Shown here: positions 16,831 through 24,764 of the stretch, piece by piece
How positions within the stretch are numbered: position 1 is the first letter of the stretch
How the letters are laid out: each line of letters starts with the position of its first letter
Origin: UBA1479 sp963972065
GTDB taxonomy: Bacteria; Pseudomonadota; Alphaproteobacteria; Rhodospirillales; Casp-alpha2
Length of the DNA stretch: 32,907 bases
NCBI GenBank assembly: GCA_963972065.1
Contig: CAXAVJ010000033.1
Location: forward strand, 1-32,907
Direction of reading: 5' to 3'
Translations under genes and position numbers: made by a program
Notes under the pieces: generated by a model
Database searches by the model: none
What the model was told of the DNA's origin: nothing
What the model saw: only the letters and a program-made list of their open reading frames with translations

Positions 16831-18555
16831 TTATGCTCCCTGGACTTTTTCTTCCGGGGCCGCCGCCTGCTGGGGTGCCCGTTCGGTTTCCTTCTTGTTG
16901 ATGACGCGGTGCGACAGATAGGTCGCAATCCCGATGATGAGCACCGCGATGATGCCCAATGCCGCCCCCGGCCCGCGCCCGGATGCGGACTGCATGAATT
17001 CATAAATGCCGTAGGCCAGCGGCGCGTCCGATTCCTGTGACACCAACATGATCGTCGCCGACAATTCGACGGCGGCGGTGGCGAAGCTGGTCACGAAGCC
17101 GGCGACGATGCCGCCCATCATCAGCGGCACGACGATGCGGCGCACGGTGCGGCTTTTGGTCGCCCCCAGGTTTTCGGCCGCTTCCTCCAGCATCACGCTG
17201 ACCTGCTGCAGGGCCGCGACACAGGCCCGCAGCGCATAGGGCAGGCGCCGGATGGCGAGTGCGATGACGATGATCACCCACCACGACGCCAGCGGCTTGT
17301 CGATGAACGGCACATCGAACTGATAGAAGGTGCGCAGATAGCCGATGCCCAACACGACGCCGGGAATGGCGACCGCCCCCATGGCCATGTAATCCAGCAG
17401 CTTGCGCCCCGGCAGACCCGTGCGCCACACCACATAGGCGATGGCCGTGCCGAACACCACGTCGATCCCGGCGGCCAAGCCCGCGTACAGCAGCGTGTTG
17501 GTGATATAGGTCGACGAGGTCGAGACGACGTCGACGTAGTGCTGCGCCGTATAGGCGTCGGGCAGCGGGCTGAACGACCACACGGTCCCGAAGCTGAGCA
17601 ACGTCAACGCGATATGCGGCGACAGCACCAGCAGCAGGATCAGGATCACCACGGCGTAACAGCCGGCCTTTTCCCAGCCCGCAAGGTCGCGCTTCATCAG
17701 ACCGCCGCCGCCCTTCTGCACCGTGGCGTAGTCCTTGCCGCGCAGGGCCAGGAACGAGGTCCACAATGCCAGCAGGGAGAACATCACCAGGATCACAGAA
17801 ATCACATAGCCCATGGGATCGTTGATGCCGATGGACGAAATGCGCAGGTACGCCTGCGGCGCCAGCATGTTGTTGATGTTCAGCAAAAGCGGCGTGCCGA
17901 GGTCATCGAACACCTTGAGGAACACCAGGGACGCCCCCGCCACATAGCCCGGCATGGCGAGCGGAAACACGATGCGCCGGAACAGGCGGCCGCGGCTGGC
18001 CCCCAGGTTCTGGGCGGCCTCCTCCATGGAGCGGTCGATGTTGTTCAGGGCCGCCGACAGGTTGATCAGGATGAAGGGGAAATAGTGGACGCTTTCGACG
18101 AAGATGACGCCGTTCAGTCCTTCCATGAAGGGAATGGTGAACCCGAAATACTCATCGAGCAGCAGATTGATCGACCCGTTCTGCCCGAACAACAGCACCA
18201 TGGCCACGGCCCCCACGAAGGGCGGCATGATCAGCGGAATAACGCCGAGCGTCTGGATCAGGATCGAGCCGCCGAAATTGAAGCGGGTCGTGAAATAGGC
18301 CAGCGGCAAGGCGAACACCGACGCCAGGACCACGGACATGGAGGCCACGTAAAAGGAATTGAAAAAGGATTCCTGGAACAGCGAGGTGTTGAAAAAATCG
18401 ACGAAGTTAATGAGCGTCAGGGCGCCCGTGTTAGGATCCTGGAACGCCACATAGATGACCTTGGCGACCGGAATGACAAGGAACACGATCAGGAACAAGG
18501 CCAGGGACAAGGCGACGGCGCCGGGACCCCAAAGGCTGCGCGATACGGTGGTCAA
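16831..18555 (-). CDS. ABC importer permease, two fused permease domains
   Basis: This 574-residue inner-membrane permease has two BPD_transp_1 domains in one chain, as in FbpB-like ferric and related importers. Each domain has its EAA loop that contacts the ATPase: EEAAQNLGASRGRLFRRI and EEAAENLGATKSRTVRRI. About 12 helices are expected. The start is probably TTG 18555: an in-frame TGA lies just upstream, a GGGGGA precedes it, and the next possible start would cut the first helix. It lies 91 bases after the binding-protein gene, with a strong hairpin in that gap, and overlaps nothing else. The C-terminus is an Ala/Glu/Gln-rich tail. Confidence 0.94.
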   Translation of the reverse strand: MTTVSRSLWGPGAVALSLALFLIVFLVIPVAKVIYVAFQDPNTGALTLINFVDFFNTSLFQESFFNSFYVASMSVVLASVFALPLAYFTTRFNFGGSILIQTLGVIPLIMPPFVGAVAMVLLFGQNGSINLLLDEYFGFTIPFMEGLNGVIFVESVHYFPFILINLSAALNNIDRSMEEAAQNLGASRGRLFRRIVFPLAMPGYVAGASLVFLKVFDDLGTPLLLNINNMLAPQAYLRISSIGINDPMGYVISVILVMFSLLALWTSFLALRGKDYATVQKGGGGLMKRDLAGWEKAGCYAVVILILLLVLSPHIALTLLSFGTVWSFSPLPDAYTAQHYVDVVSTSSTYITNTLLYAGLAAGIDVVFGTAIAYVVWRTGLPGRKLLDYMAMGAVAIPGVVLGIGYLRTFYQFDVPFIDKPLASWWVIIVIALAIRRLPYALRACVAALQQVSVMLEEAAENLGATKSRTVRRIVVPLMMGGIVAGFVTSFATAAVELSATIMLVSQESDAPLAYGIYEFMQSASGRGPGAALGIIAVLIIGIATYLSHRVINKKETERAPQQAAAPEEKVQGA

Positions 18556-18601
18556 GACATCCCCCGGTCGGTATCAGAAAAGACGGGATCGGCAGGAACC
18601 G

Positions 18602-18629
18602 GCGCCCGGCCCGCGGTCGGGCCGGGCGC
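18602..18629 (-). other. 12-bp perfect hairpin inside the ABC operon
   Basis: GCGCCCGGCCCG and its exact complement flank a 4-base loop, between the binding-protein stop and the permease start. No T tract follows on the minus strand. Such intercistronic hairpins usually stabilise or partly end the upstream message, giving more binding protein than permease. That role is inferred. Confidence 0.7.
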
Positions 18630-18646
18630 ACGGTTAAAGAATTGGC

Positions 18647-19996
18647 CTACAGCATGGAGGCGGCTTTTTCCGCCAATTCCTTGGCCTTGGCGTAGTTCGC
18701 CTTGATCTCTTCGTCCCACTGCTGCTCGACTTCGGCCTGACGGCCGGTGACCTTGGTGCTGGCCTTCTTACGCTTCTTCTTGAAGATCGCGTTGAATTCC
18801 TTCTTGCCGGCATCGGCCTCGGTGATCGGCATCCTGGCGACCAGGGCCTCGGCCTCGGCGATCAGCTTGCCCGCGTCGGTATTGGATTTTCCCATGGCCT
18901 TCGCCTTGGCGTCGTGGATCGCCTTGACCGCGCCCTGCAGGTCGTCCAGGCGATAGGTCACCATCACGTCGAACAGGGAATTGACGACGTTGTAGCGGCT
19001 CTTGGACAGGTCCAGGTCGAACTTGACGGCCGAGCCGAGGGACGGGTCCTTGAACGGGTTGGGGAACCCGGCCGGCGCCTTGGCATAGGTCGCCGGGTTC
19101 ACGGGCAGACGGCGAATCTTGGGATCAAGCAGGACCGCCTGACCTTCCGGGGACAGCAGGAATTCGATGAAGGCCGCCGCCGCCTTGGGATGCGGCGCGT
19201 TCTTCACGATCGCGATATTGGCCGGCACCAGGGTGGTGATCGGCGGATACAGGAAATCGACCGGGAACCCGGACGCCTGCGAAGACAGGCCGAAGAAATC
19301 GATGACGATACCCAGCCCGAACTGGCCCGAATTAACGCCGTCGGGCACGCCGAAGCTGCGTTCGGTGACGGTCTTGAAGTTGCCGGACATGGCCTTCATC
19401 AGGGCCCAGCCCTTTTCCCAGCCCATGCCCTGCAGGATCGTTTCCATGGTCAGATGCGTGGTGCCCGAGCGCGACGGCGCACTCATGCCGACATGGCCGA
19501 AGTAGACGGGATCGGCCAGTTCCGCCCAGGTCTTGGGCACAGGCAGCTTCTTGGCCTTCAGATAGCGGGTGTTCCACATGATGCCGTAGCCCGACGCGGC
19601 GAAGCCCTTGTAGTAGCCGTCCGGATCGTTGATCGGAAAGGCACCCACCTTTTCCGGGATGCCCTGCACCTTGACGTCATACTTGGCCAGCAGGTTGTCG
19701 CCCTTCAGCACTTCGAAGGCGTCGGGCGCCGAAGCCCAGAACATGTCGGCCTTGTTGTTCGTGGCCGTTTCCTGAAGGAACTTGATGCCGGCGGTGGTCT
19801 TTTTCTTCAGCATCTCCACTTCGACGCCGGGATGAACGGCCTCGAACGCCTTCTTCACCGTCACCGTGGTATCGGGCGGATACGACGTGACGATGACGAG
19901 CTTGCCTTCCAGATCGGCGGCGAACGCCGGTAATGCCGATACGGCCAGCACGGCGAGCGCGCCGGAAACCGCACGCAGGAAATCCTTGCGTTTCAT
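18647..19996 (-). CDS. ABC importer periplasmic substrate-binding protein
   Basis: This 449-residue protein has a clear signal peptide (residues 1-26, cleavage after PAFA) and the fold signs of ferric/phosphonate-type binding proteins: LVIVTSYPPDTTVTVKKAFEA, ADMFWASAPDAFE, MSAPSRSGTTHLTMETILQGMG and HPKAAAAFIEFLLSPEGQAVL. Usual members are near 330-350 residues. This one carries an extra C-terminal section of about 100 residues, with a lysine-rich patch (FKKKRKKASTKV) and a helical, coiled-coil-like end. The start ATG has a strong GGAGG ribosome site. It heads the importer operon. Whether the substrate is iron, an organophosphonate or another anion is not resolved; I saw no decisive ligand motif. 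Confidence 0.9.
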   Translation of the reverse strand: MKRKDFLRAVSGALAVLAVSALPAFAADLEGKLVIVTSYPPDTTVTVKKAFEAVHPGVEVEMLKKKTTAGIKFLQETATNNKADMFWASAPDAFEVLKGDNLLAKYDVKVQGIPEKVGAFPINDPDGYYKGFAASGYGIMWNTRYLKAKKLPVPKTWAELADPVYFGHVGMSAPSRSGTTHLTMETILQGMGWEKGWALMKAMSGNFKTVTERSFGVPDGVNSGQFGLGIVIDFFGLSSQASGFPVDFLYPPITTLVPANIAIVKNAPHPKAAAAFIEFLLSPEGQAVLLDPKIRRLPVNPATYAKAPAGFPNPFKDPSLGSAVKFDLDLSKSRYNVVNSLFDVMVTYRLDDLQGAVKAIHDAKAKAMGKSNTDAGKLIAEAEALVARMPITEADAGKKEFNAIFKKKRKKASTKVTGRQAEVEQQWDEEIKANYAKAKELAEKAASML

Positions 19997-20090
19997 TGTC
20001 TTGATGTCCTCCGAGACGTGAAGATTTGCAATCTTCCAGTTTTTGCGCCCCTGCGCCGTTCATCGCGGGCAGGACGGATCCGTTATCTAT

Positions 20091-20111
20091 GTAACAAAAC
20101 CGTAACAAAAC
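20091..20111. promoter_or_regulatory. Tandem 11-bp repeat upstream of the importer operon
   Basis: GTAACAAAAC occurs at 20091-20100 and again at 20102-20111, a period of 11 bases, about one helical turn. It lies about 95 bases before the binding-protein start in an AT-rich patch. It looks like a site for a regulator binding one face of the DNA, probably controlling the minus-strand operon. The regulator is unknown. Confidence 0.5.
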
Positions 20112-20175
20112 TGTAGCATCACAAATTACGGAATCCGACCGTATTTTCGTGGCCTCGGACGAAAATCGGCAGGCC

Positions 20176-20820
20176 TCAGGGCAGACCGTTGCGCCCATGG
20201 GCAAGGTAGGCCGGGCGCTGGCTCAAAAGCTCGTAATAGGCGGCAAGGGCCGGTGTGTCCGGCTTCTCGAAGCCCTCGACCTTGAACCAGCGGTTGACCA
20301 CCAACCCCATGGGAATATCGGCCAGGGTGAAGGTCTCGCCCGTGATGTAGGGGCCGCCCGCCTTCAGATGAGCTTCGACGATCTGCATGTCGTGGATCAG
20401 GTCCTTGCGGCCCTGATTGACGAACCAGTCGTTGTTCCAGGGCGCTTCCTTCAGCACCCCGCCTAGGAAGGCGCCGCGCAGGGCGTGGGTCAAGTCGTAG
20501 GCAATCCAGTCCATCCACTGTTCGATCTGCTGGCGCTTGACCAGATCGGCGGGATACAGATCGTCCCGCCCCGCCTTGGCCGCCAGATAGCGGATGATGG
20601 TATTGGATTCACGCATCACTGCCCCGCCGTCGAGCACCACGGGCACCTGGGCGACCGGGTTAAGAGCGAGGAATTCCGGCTCCGTGCAGGCGCGGAAGCC
20701 TCGGCCGTAGTCCTCGCGCTCATAGGGCATGTCCATCTCGTCGCAGACCCAAAGAATCTTGCGCACGTTGAACGAATTGGAACGGCCGAGGATACGGACG
20801 GGTTCTGATTGGGCCGACAT
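20176..20820 (-). CDS. Glutathione S-transferase family protein
   Basis: This 214-residue two-domain GST has an N-terminal thioredoxin-like domain (residues 1-85: VRILGRSNSFNVRKILWVCDE, then NPVAQVPVVLDGGAVMRESNTIIRYLA with the cis-Pro and Glu-Ser glutathione motif) and an all-helical C-terminal domain (GETFTLADIPMGLVVNRW is the N-capping box). The ATG 20820 has a GGAGG seven bases upstream. It is divergent from a LysR gene across a 108-base AT-rich gap, the classical layout for LysR control of a neighbour. The substrate is unknown. Confidence 0.93.
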   Translation of the reverse strand: MSAQSEPVRILGRSNSFNVRKILWVCDEMDMPYEREDYGRGFRACTEPEFLALNPVAQVPVVLDGGAVMRESNTIIRYLAAKAGRDDLYPADLVKRQQIEQWMDWIAYDLTHALRGAFLGGVLKEAPWNNDWFVNQGRKDLIHDMQIVEAHLKAGGPYITGETFTLADIPMGLVVNRWFKVEGFEKPDTPALAAYYELLSQRPAYLAHGRNGLP

Positions 20821-20881
20821 TGGAAGTCCTCCATCTGGGGGCGGGTGTTGGTTGATTTGACGCCCATGGTCTCCCGCGCCG

Positions 20882-20910
20882 TTGCTTAAATCAAATTCAT
20901 AAATTATAAT
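20882..20910 (+). promoter_or_regulatory. Strong sigma-70-like promoter of the LysR gene
   Basis: A TTGCTT -35 box (20882-20887), a 17-base spacer and a perfect TATAAT -10 box (20905-20910) point to the plus strand. Transcription should start near 20917, giving a leader of only about a dozen bases before ATG 20929. A second TATAAT reads on the minus strand (20908-20903), without a good -35. Confidence 0.65.
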
Positions 20911-20936
20911 TATTCATCTATTTTATTTATGAATTT
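20893..20936. promoter_or_regulatory. Perfect 12-bp inverted repeat, likely LysR operator
   Basis: AAATTCATAAAT (20893-20904) and ATTTATGAATTT (20925-20936) are exact reverse complements separated by 20 bases. The right arm covers the LysR start codon and the left arm ends against the -10 box. A smaller palindrome, ATAATTAT, sits inside. It would fit autorepression and control of the divergent GST gene. Confidence 0.7.
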
Positions 20937-21819
20937 CACGCTCCGCCAATTACAGGTTCTGACCGCCGTCGCCCGCCACGGCAGCTTCACCCGCGCGGCC
21001 CAGGACCTGGGCATGACCCAATCCGCCGTCAGCACCAGTGTGCGCCATCTGGAGGCCGAGCTGGGCCTGCCCCTGTTCGATCGCGACACCCGCAATGTGC
21101 GCCCGACGGAAACCGGCCGCGACCTGGCGGCCCGTGTCGGCGGACTGCTGAACGATCTGGACAATGTGCTGGAAAACGCCCGCAGCACGGCTCTCCGCCG
21201 GCGGGGGCGCGTGCGGATCTTCGCCGTGCCGACGGCGGTGACGCGGCTGCTGCCGCCGTGCTGTGCCGAATGCCGGGGCCGTTATCCGGAAATCGATCTG
21301 CGGATCGAGGAAATGGCCGCCGAGGACGTGGCGGTGGCGGTGCTGGGCGGCCATGCCGACTTGGGCGTGCTCAACGAAGGACGGCAGGATCTCGCCCCTC
21401 TGACCGCGACCCCGCTCGGCAATGATATTTTCTGTCTGGTCTGCCCCCAGGGCCATCCCCTGGCGCGCAAGCGGACCCCGACCTGGCGGGACCTGGACGG
21501 CCAGGACATGGTGATGCTGGATGCCCGCACGGGCAGCCGCGCGTTGATCGACGCCGTGCTGCGCGATCAGGGGGTGCGCGTGCGTCCCGTGCAGGAAATG
21601 TCACGGCCCGAAGCGGTCTGCGCCCTGGTCGCCGCCGGCATGGGAATCGCCGTGCTGCCGGAACTGGCGGCGCCGACGGCCGCGGACCGGGTGCTGGTCA
21701 CCCGGCGACTGTCAGAGCCCGAGGCCTTTCGCCGCATGGTCCTTGTCCACGCCCCCGGGCGGCCCCTGGAAGGTCCGGTCGCCCTGGTCGCCGAGGTATT
21801 GGCCCGCCGGGGTGCTTAA
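20929..21819 (+). CDS. LysR-family transcriptional regulator
   Basis: This 296-residue regulator has a winged helix-turn-helix at residues 1-62 (MNFTLRQLQVLTAVARHGSF, TRAAQDLGMTQSAVSTSVRHLEAELGLPLF), a linker helix, and a C-terminal two-lobed effector domain (about 90-295) of the CysB/CbbR kind. The first ATG matches the family N-terminus, but no Shine-Dalgarno is seen, so initiation may be leaderless or nearly so. The gene starts inside a perfect inverted repeat and is divergent from the GST gene, its likely target. Its TAA overlaps the stop of convergent phaZ by three bases. The effector is unknown. Confidence 0.93.
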   Translation: MNFTLRQLQVLTAVARHGSFTRAAQDLGMTQSAVSTSVRHLEAELGLPLFDRDTRNVRPTETGRDLAARVGGLLNDLDNVLENARSTALRRRGRVRIFAVPTAVTRLLPPCCAECRGRYPEIDLRIEEMAAEDVAVAVLGGHADLGVLNEGRQDLAPLTATPLGNDIFCLVCPQGHPLARKRTPTWRDLDGQDMVMLDARTGSRALIDAVLRDQGVRVRPVQEMSRPEAVCALVAAGMGIAVLPELAAPTAADRVLVTRRLSEPEAFRRMVLVHAPGRPLEGPVALVAEVLARRGA

Positions 21820-23051
21820 GCCTTGGCCGCCGGCTTGGCGTGGGTCCGCATGAAGTCCTTCACCGTGGGCGCGATATTCTCGCGCCATTTGCGGCCGTTG
21901 AACACGCCGTAATGGCCGACGCCTTTTTCCAGGTGGTACTTCTTCTTTTTGTCGGCGAGGTTCGGCGTGATGTCGAGCGCGGCCTTGGTCTGGCCGACGC
22001 CGGAAATGTCGTCCAGTTCGCCCTCGACGCAGAGAATCGCCGTTTCCGTGATCTTGCCCGGATCGACATTCTGCCAGCGGAACATCATTTCGCCCTTCGG
22101 CAGAGAATGTTCCTGGAACACGACCTCCAGCGTCTGCAGGAAGTATTCCGCCGGCAGATCCATGACCGCCAGGTATTCTTCGTAGAACGCCGATTTCTTG
22201 TCCGCCGCCTCGTCGTCGCCTTCGACCAGATGGTCGAACAGCTCGTTCATGGACAGCATGTGCCGTTCAAGGTTCATGGAAATGAAGTTCGACAACTGCA
22301 CAAAGCCCGGCAGCACGCGGCGGAACGCCCCCGGATATGGCGGCGGCACGGTGGTGATGACGTTCTTTTCAAACCACTTCTTGTCGTTTTCCTTGGCCAG
22401 CTTGTTGACCGCGGTCTTGCCGACGCGCGTGTCCACCGGCCCGCCCATCAGGGTCATGGTGGCGGGCGCGCAGATATCCTGCCAACCGGACATGACGGAG
22501 ACCGCCGCCATCACCGGCACGCTGGGCTGACACACGGCGATGACATGGGTGTTGGGCCCCAGGAAATGCAGGAAATCGATGATGTAGTCGATGTAGTCGT
22601 TCAGATTGAACATGTCGGCCATGACCGGCACGTTGCGGCAGTCGATCCAGTCGGTGATGTAGACGTCATGGTCCGGCAGCATGGCCTCGACCGTGCCGCG
22701 TAACAGGGTCGCGAAATGTCCCGACAGGGGGGCCGCGATCAGAACCTTGGGATCGTTGCGGTCGGTCTTGCGCTTGAAATGGACCAGATCGCAATAGGTC
22801 CGGTGGATCGTCACCTCGATCTCGACCGGCACTTTCTTACCATCGATGATCGTATGGTCGATGCCCCATTCGGGCTTGCCGTATTTGTTGGTCATCCGCG
22901 AATAGATTTCAGCGGCGGACCCCATGGCCTTGCCGACGGGCGTGTGGCTGAAGGCGTTCATGGGGTTATTGGCGGCGAACTTGAGCGCATCCGCCACGGC
23001 CCGTGACGGGGCCATCGCGAGACGCTGCATTTCGTGCATGTAGTAAAGCAT
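21816..23051 (-). CDS. phaZ: Intracellular polyhydroxyalkanoate depolymerase
   Basis: This 411-residue PhaZ1-type enzyme hydrolyses intracellular PHB/PHA granules. The active-site cysteine takes the place of the usual lipase serine: C174 in HVIAVCQPSVPVMAAVSVM. The C-terminal histidine is in KGVGHYGVFNGRKW, and the N-terminal MLYYMHEMQRLAMAPSRA is characteristic. The start ATG 23051 has AAAGGA nearby; an upstream in-frame ATG (23105) gives an unlike extension. Together with its neighbours it implies a PHA-storing cell, though no synthase is in the window. The stop overlaps the LysR stop tail to tail. Confidence 0.95.
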   Translation of the reverse strand: MLYYMHEMQRLAMAPSRAVADALKFAANNPMNAFSHTPVGKAMGSAAEIYSRMTNKYGKPEWGIDHTIIDGKKVPVEIEVTIHRTYCDLVHFKRKTDRNDPKVLIAAPLSGHFATLLRGTVEAMLPDHDVYITDWIDCRNVPVMADMFNLNDYIDYIIDFLHFLGPNTHVIAVCQPSVPVMAAVSVMSGWQDICAPATMTLMGGPVDTRVGKTAVNKLAKENDKKWFEKNVITTVPPPYPGAFRRVLPGFVQLSNFISMNLERHMLSMNELFDHLVEGDDEAADKKSAFYEEYLAVMDLPAEYFLQTLEVVFQEHSLPKGEMMFRWQNVDPGKITETAILCVEGELDDISGVGQTKAALDITPNLADKKKKYHLEKGVGHYGVFNGRKWRENIAPTVKDFMRTHAKPAAKA

Positions 23052-23100
23052 GAATGGTGTCCTTTCCCGCGCGCAGAAGGCGCGTCCGGCAGCCATATAA

Positions 23101-23109
23101 TGCACTGCA
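23101..23109. promoter_or_regulatory. TGCA-C-TGCA motif upstream of phaZ
   Basis: The palindromic TGCACTGCA lies about 50 bases before the phaZ start. A related TGC-rich stretch, TGCAATGCGGCAG, lies near 23157-23169. PhaR-type repressors of PHA genes are reported to bind TGC-rich sites, so this is a candidate operator. It is weak evidence. Confidence 0.3.
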
Positions 23110-23199
23110 ACATAGCCAGCCGCAATAAGCCGTCGGATATAAGGGAAAAGCGGTGGTGCAATGCGGCAGAACCGCGCTGTCCGCCCCTAGAGCTCGACG

Positions 23200-23643
23200 C
23201 TAGAGTCCGCTGATGCCCCGGCGGGCCAGTTCGTCCGCCCGTTCGTTCTCCGCATGGCCGTCGTGGCCTTTGACCCAATGCCACTCGACATCGTGGGGGG
23301 CCAGGGCGGTCTCCAGGCGGCGCCACAGGTCTTCGTTCTTCACGGGCTTCTTGGCCGCGGTCTTCCAGCCGTTGCGCTTCCAGCCGTGAATCCACTTGGT
23401 GATACCGTCCTTCACATAGGTGCTGTCGGTGACCAGCCGGACCTTGGACGGTCGGGTCAGGGATTCCAACCCCTGGATCGCCGCCATCAGCTCCATGCGG
23501 TTGTTGGTGCTTTGCGCCTCGCCGCCGCAAAGCTCCTTTTCATGGTCGCGCCAGCGCAGCAACACGCCCCAGCCGCCGGGCCCCGGATTGCCCGAGCAGG
23601 CCCCGTCGGTGAAAATTTCGATCGTTTCGTCCGATGCCGTCAT
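23200..23643 (-). CDS. rnhA: Ribonuclease HI
   Basis: This 147-residue RNase HI cleaves the RNA strand of RNA-DNA hybrids. The four acidic catalytic residues are present: D13 (EIFTDGACSGNPGPGGWG), E51 (STNNRMELMAAIQGL), D73 (VTDSTYVKDGI) and D137 (ENERADELAR), with the loop histidine H127 in WVKGHDGH. The start ATG 23643 is four bases after the thrB stop, a usual alphaproteobacterial pairing. An in-frame ATG at 23667 would overlap thrB and add eight residues. It is probably cotranscribed with thrB. Confidence 0.96.
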   Translation of the reverse strand: MTASDETIEIFTDGACSGNPGPGGWGVLLRWRDHEKELCGGEAQSTNNRMELMAAIQGLESLTRPSKVRLVTDSTYVKDGITKWIHGWKRNGWKTAAKKPVKNEDLWRRLETALAPHDVEWHWVKGHDGHAENERADELARRGISGL

Positions 23644-23647
23644 TAAT

Positions 23648-24624
23648 TCAGTCCACGTCCAATCCATATTCGGCGGCGCTTGCCACCCGTTCGTGAAAGC
23701 GCAGCTTGGCCACGTATTCCAGGGGGTCCTTGGGCGTCACCAGGGCCCCCGGCGGGGTATTCAGCCAGTCGTACAGGCGGGTCACCAGGAACCGCATGGC
23801 CGCGCCCCGGGCGAGCAGCGGCAAGGCCTGAACCTCGTCGGCGCCCAGCGGCCGGGTGCGCGCGTATTCCATGACCAGACGCCGCGCCTTGGTCACGTTG
23901 AAGCTGTAATCGGCCTCGAAGCACCAGGCGTTGAGGCAGATCGCGAGGTCGTAGACCAGGAAATCCCGGCAGGCGAAATAGAAATCGATCAGGCGGGGAT
24001 TTCCTGGTCTACGACCTCGCGAAAGAACACGTTATCGGGAAACAGATCGGCATGGATGATGCCCCGCGGCAGATCCCTGGGCCAGGCCGCCTCGATCGCG
24101 TCGAGGTCGCGGTTCAGCTTGTCCCCCAGGCCCACCTGCACGGTGTCGACCCCATCCCCGGCGCTTTTCAGAAGTGGCCGCCAGGCCTCGACGCTGAGCG
24201 CGTTGTCCCGCGTGCCCTGGAAATCCGCGCCCGCCAGATGCATCTGCGCCAGGGCCCGGCCAATGCCCGCGCAATGATCGGGCGTCACCCGCCGGGGCCA
24301 CATGCCCGGCAGGAAGGTGACGATCGCCGCCGGCCGACCGCAGAGAGTGCGAAGCGCCTCGCCGTCGCGGGCCCGCACGGGCAGCGGGCAGGCCACGCCA
24401 CCGGCGGCCAGATGATCAAGCAGACCGACGAAGAACGGCAGATCTCGGGGATCGACCCGTTTTTCATAGAGCGTCAGGATGTAGGCTCCCGACGACATGG
24501 TCAGAAGGAAGTTGGAATTCTCGATGCCCTCGGCAATGCCCTTGAAGGCAACGACCTCCCCCAGGTCGTAGGCGATCATAAATTCGACCAGTTCCTCGTC
24601 AGAGACTTCCGTGTAGACAGCCAT
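23648..24624 (-). pseudogene. thrB: Homoserine kinase, broken by a frameshift
   Basis: The gene splits into two frames. The first 211 codons from ATG 24624 give a normal ThrB N-terminus (MAVYTEVSDEELVEF, AEGIENSNFLLTM) up to the kinase motif HADLFPDNVFF. They then continue with the unrelated REVVDQEIPA and a TGA at 23991-23989. The rest of ThrB (IDFYFACRDFLVYDLAICLN, AWCFEADYSFNVTKARRLVM) continues in another frame to TGA 23650-23648. The frames differ by two bases. The novel residues are encoded by the right arm of a perfect inverted repeat whose left arm is the native DFLVYDLA coding sequence. ThrB phosphorylates homoserine for thrC. If real, the break should cost threonine synthesis unless another kinase exists; it could also be an assembly or sequencing error. 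Confidence 0.85.
23941..24022. repeat. Perfect 27-bp inverted repeat at the thrB frameshift
   Basis: Positions 23941-23967 and 23996-24022 are exact reverse complements with a 28-base spacer. The left arm is conserved thrB coding sequence. The right arm replaces the short loop normally found after DNVFF and carries the frameshift. This is the pattern of a quasi-palindrome template-switch mutation, or of a local foldback artefact. Confidence 0.9.
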
Positions 24625-24764
24625 GGCGGTAATATCTTTGGACTTCGGGCGGCGAACGCCGACGCGTTCGGTCTGTTGGGTGTTGGCCCATAAAACAGCA
24701 ATTCCCGAGGGGGCGCCAGCAACCCGCCGGCATCGCGCCAACCGCAACGGTTAAACGGACCACC

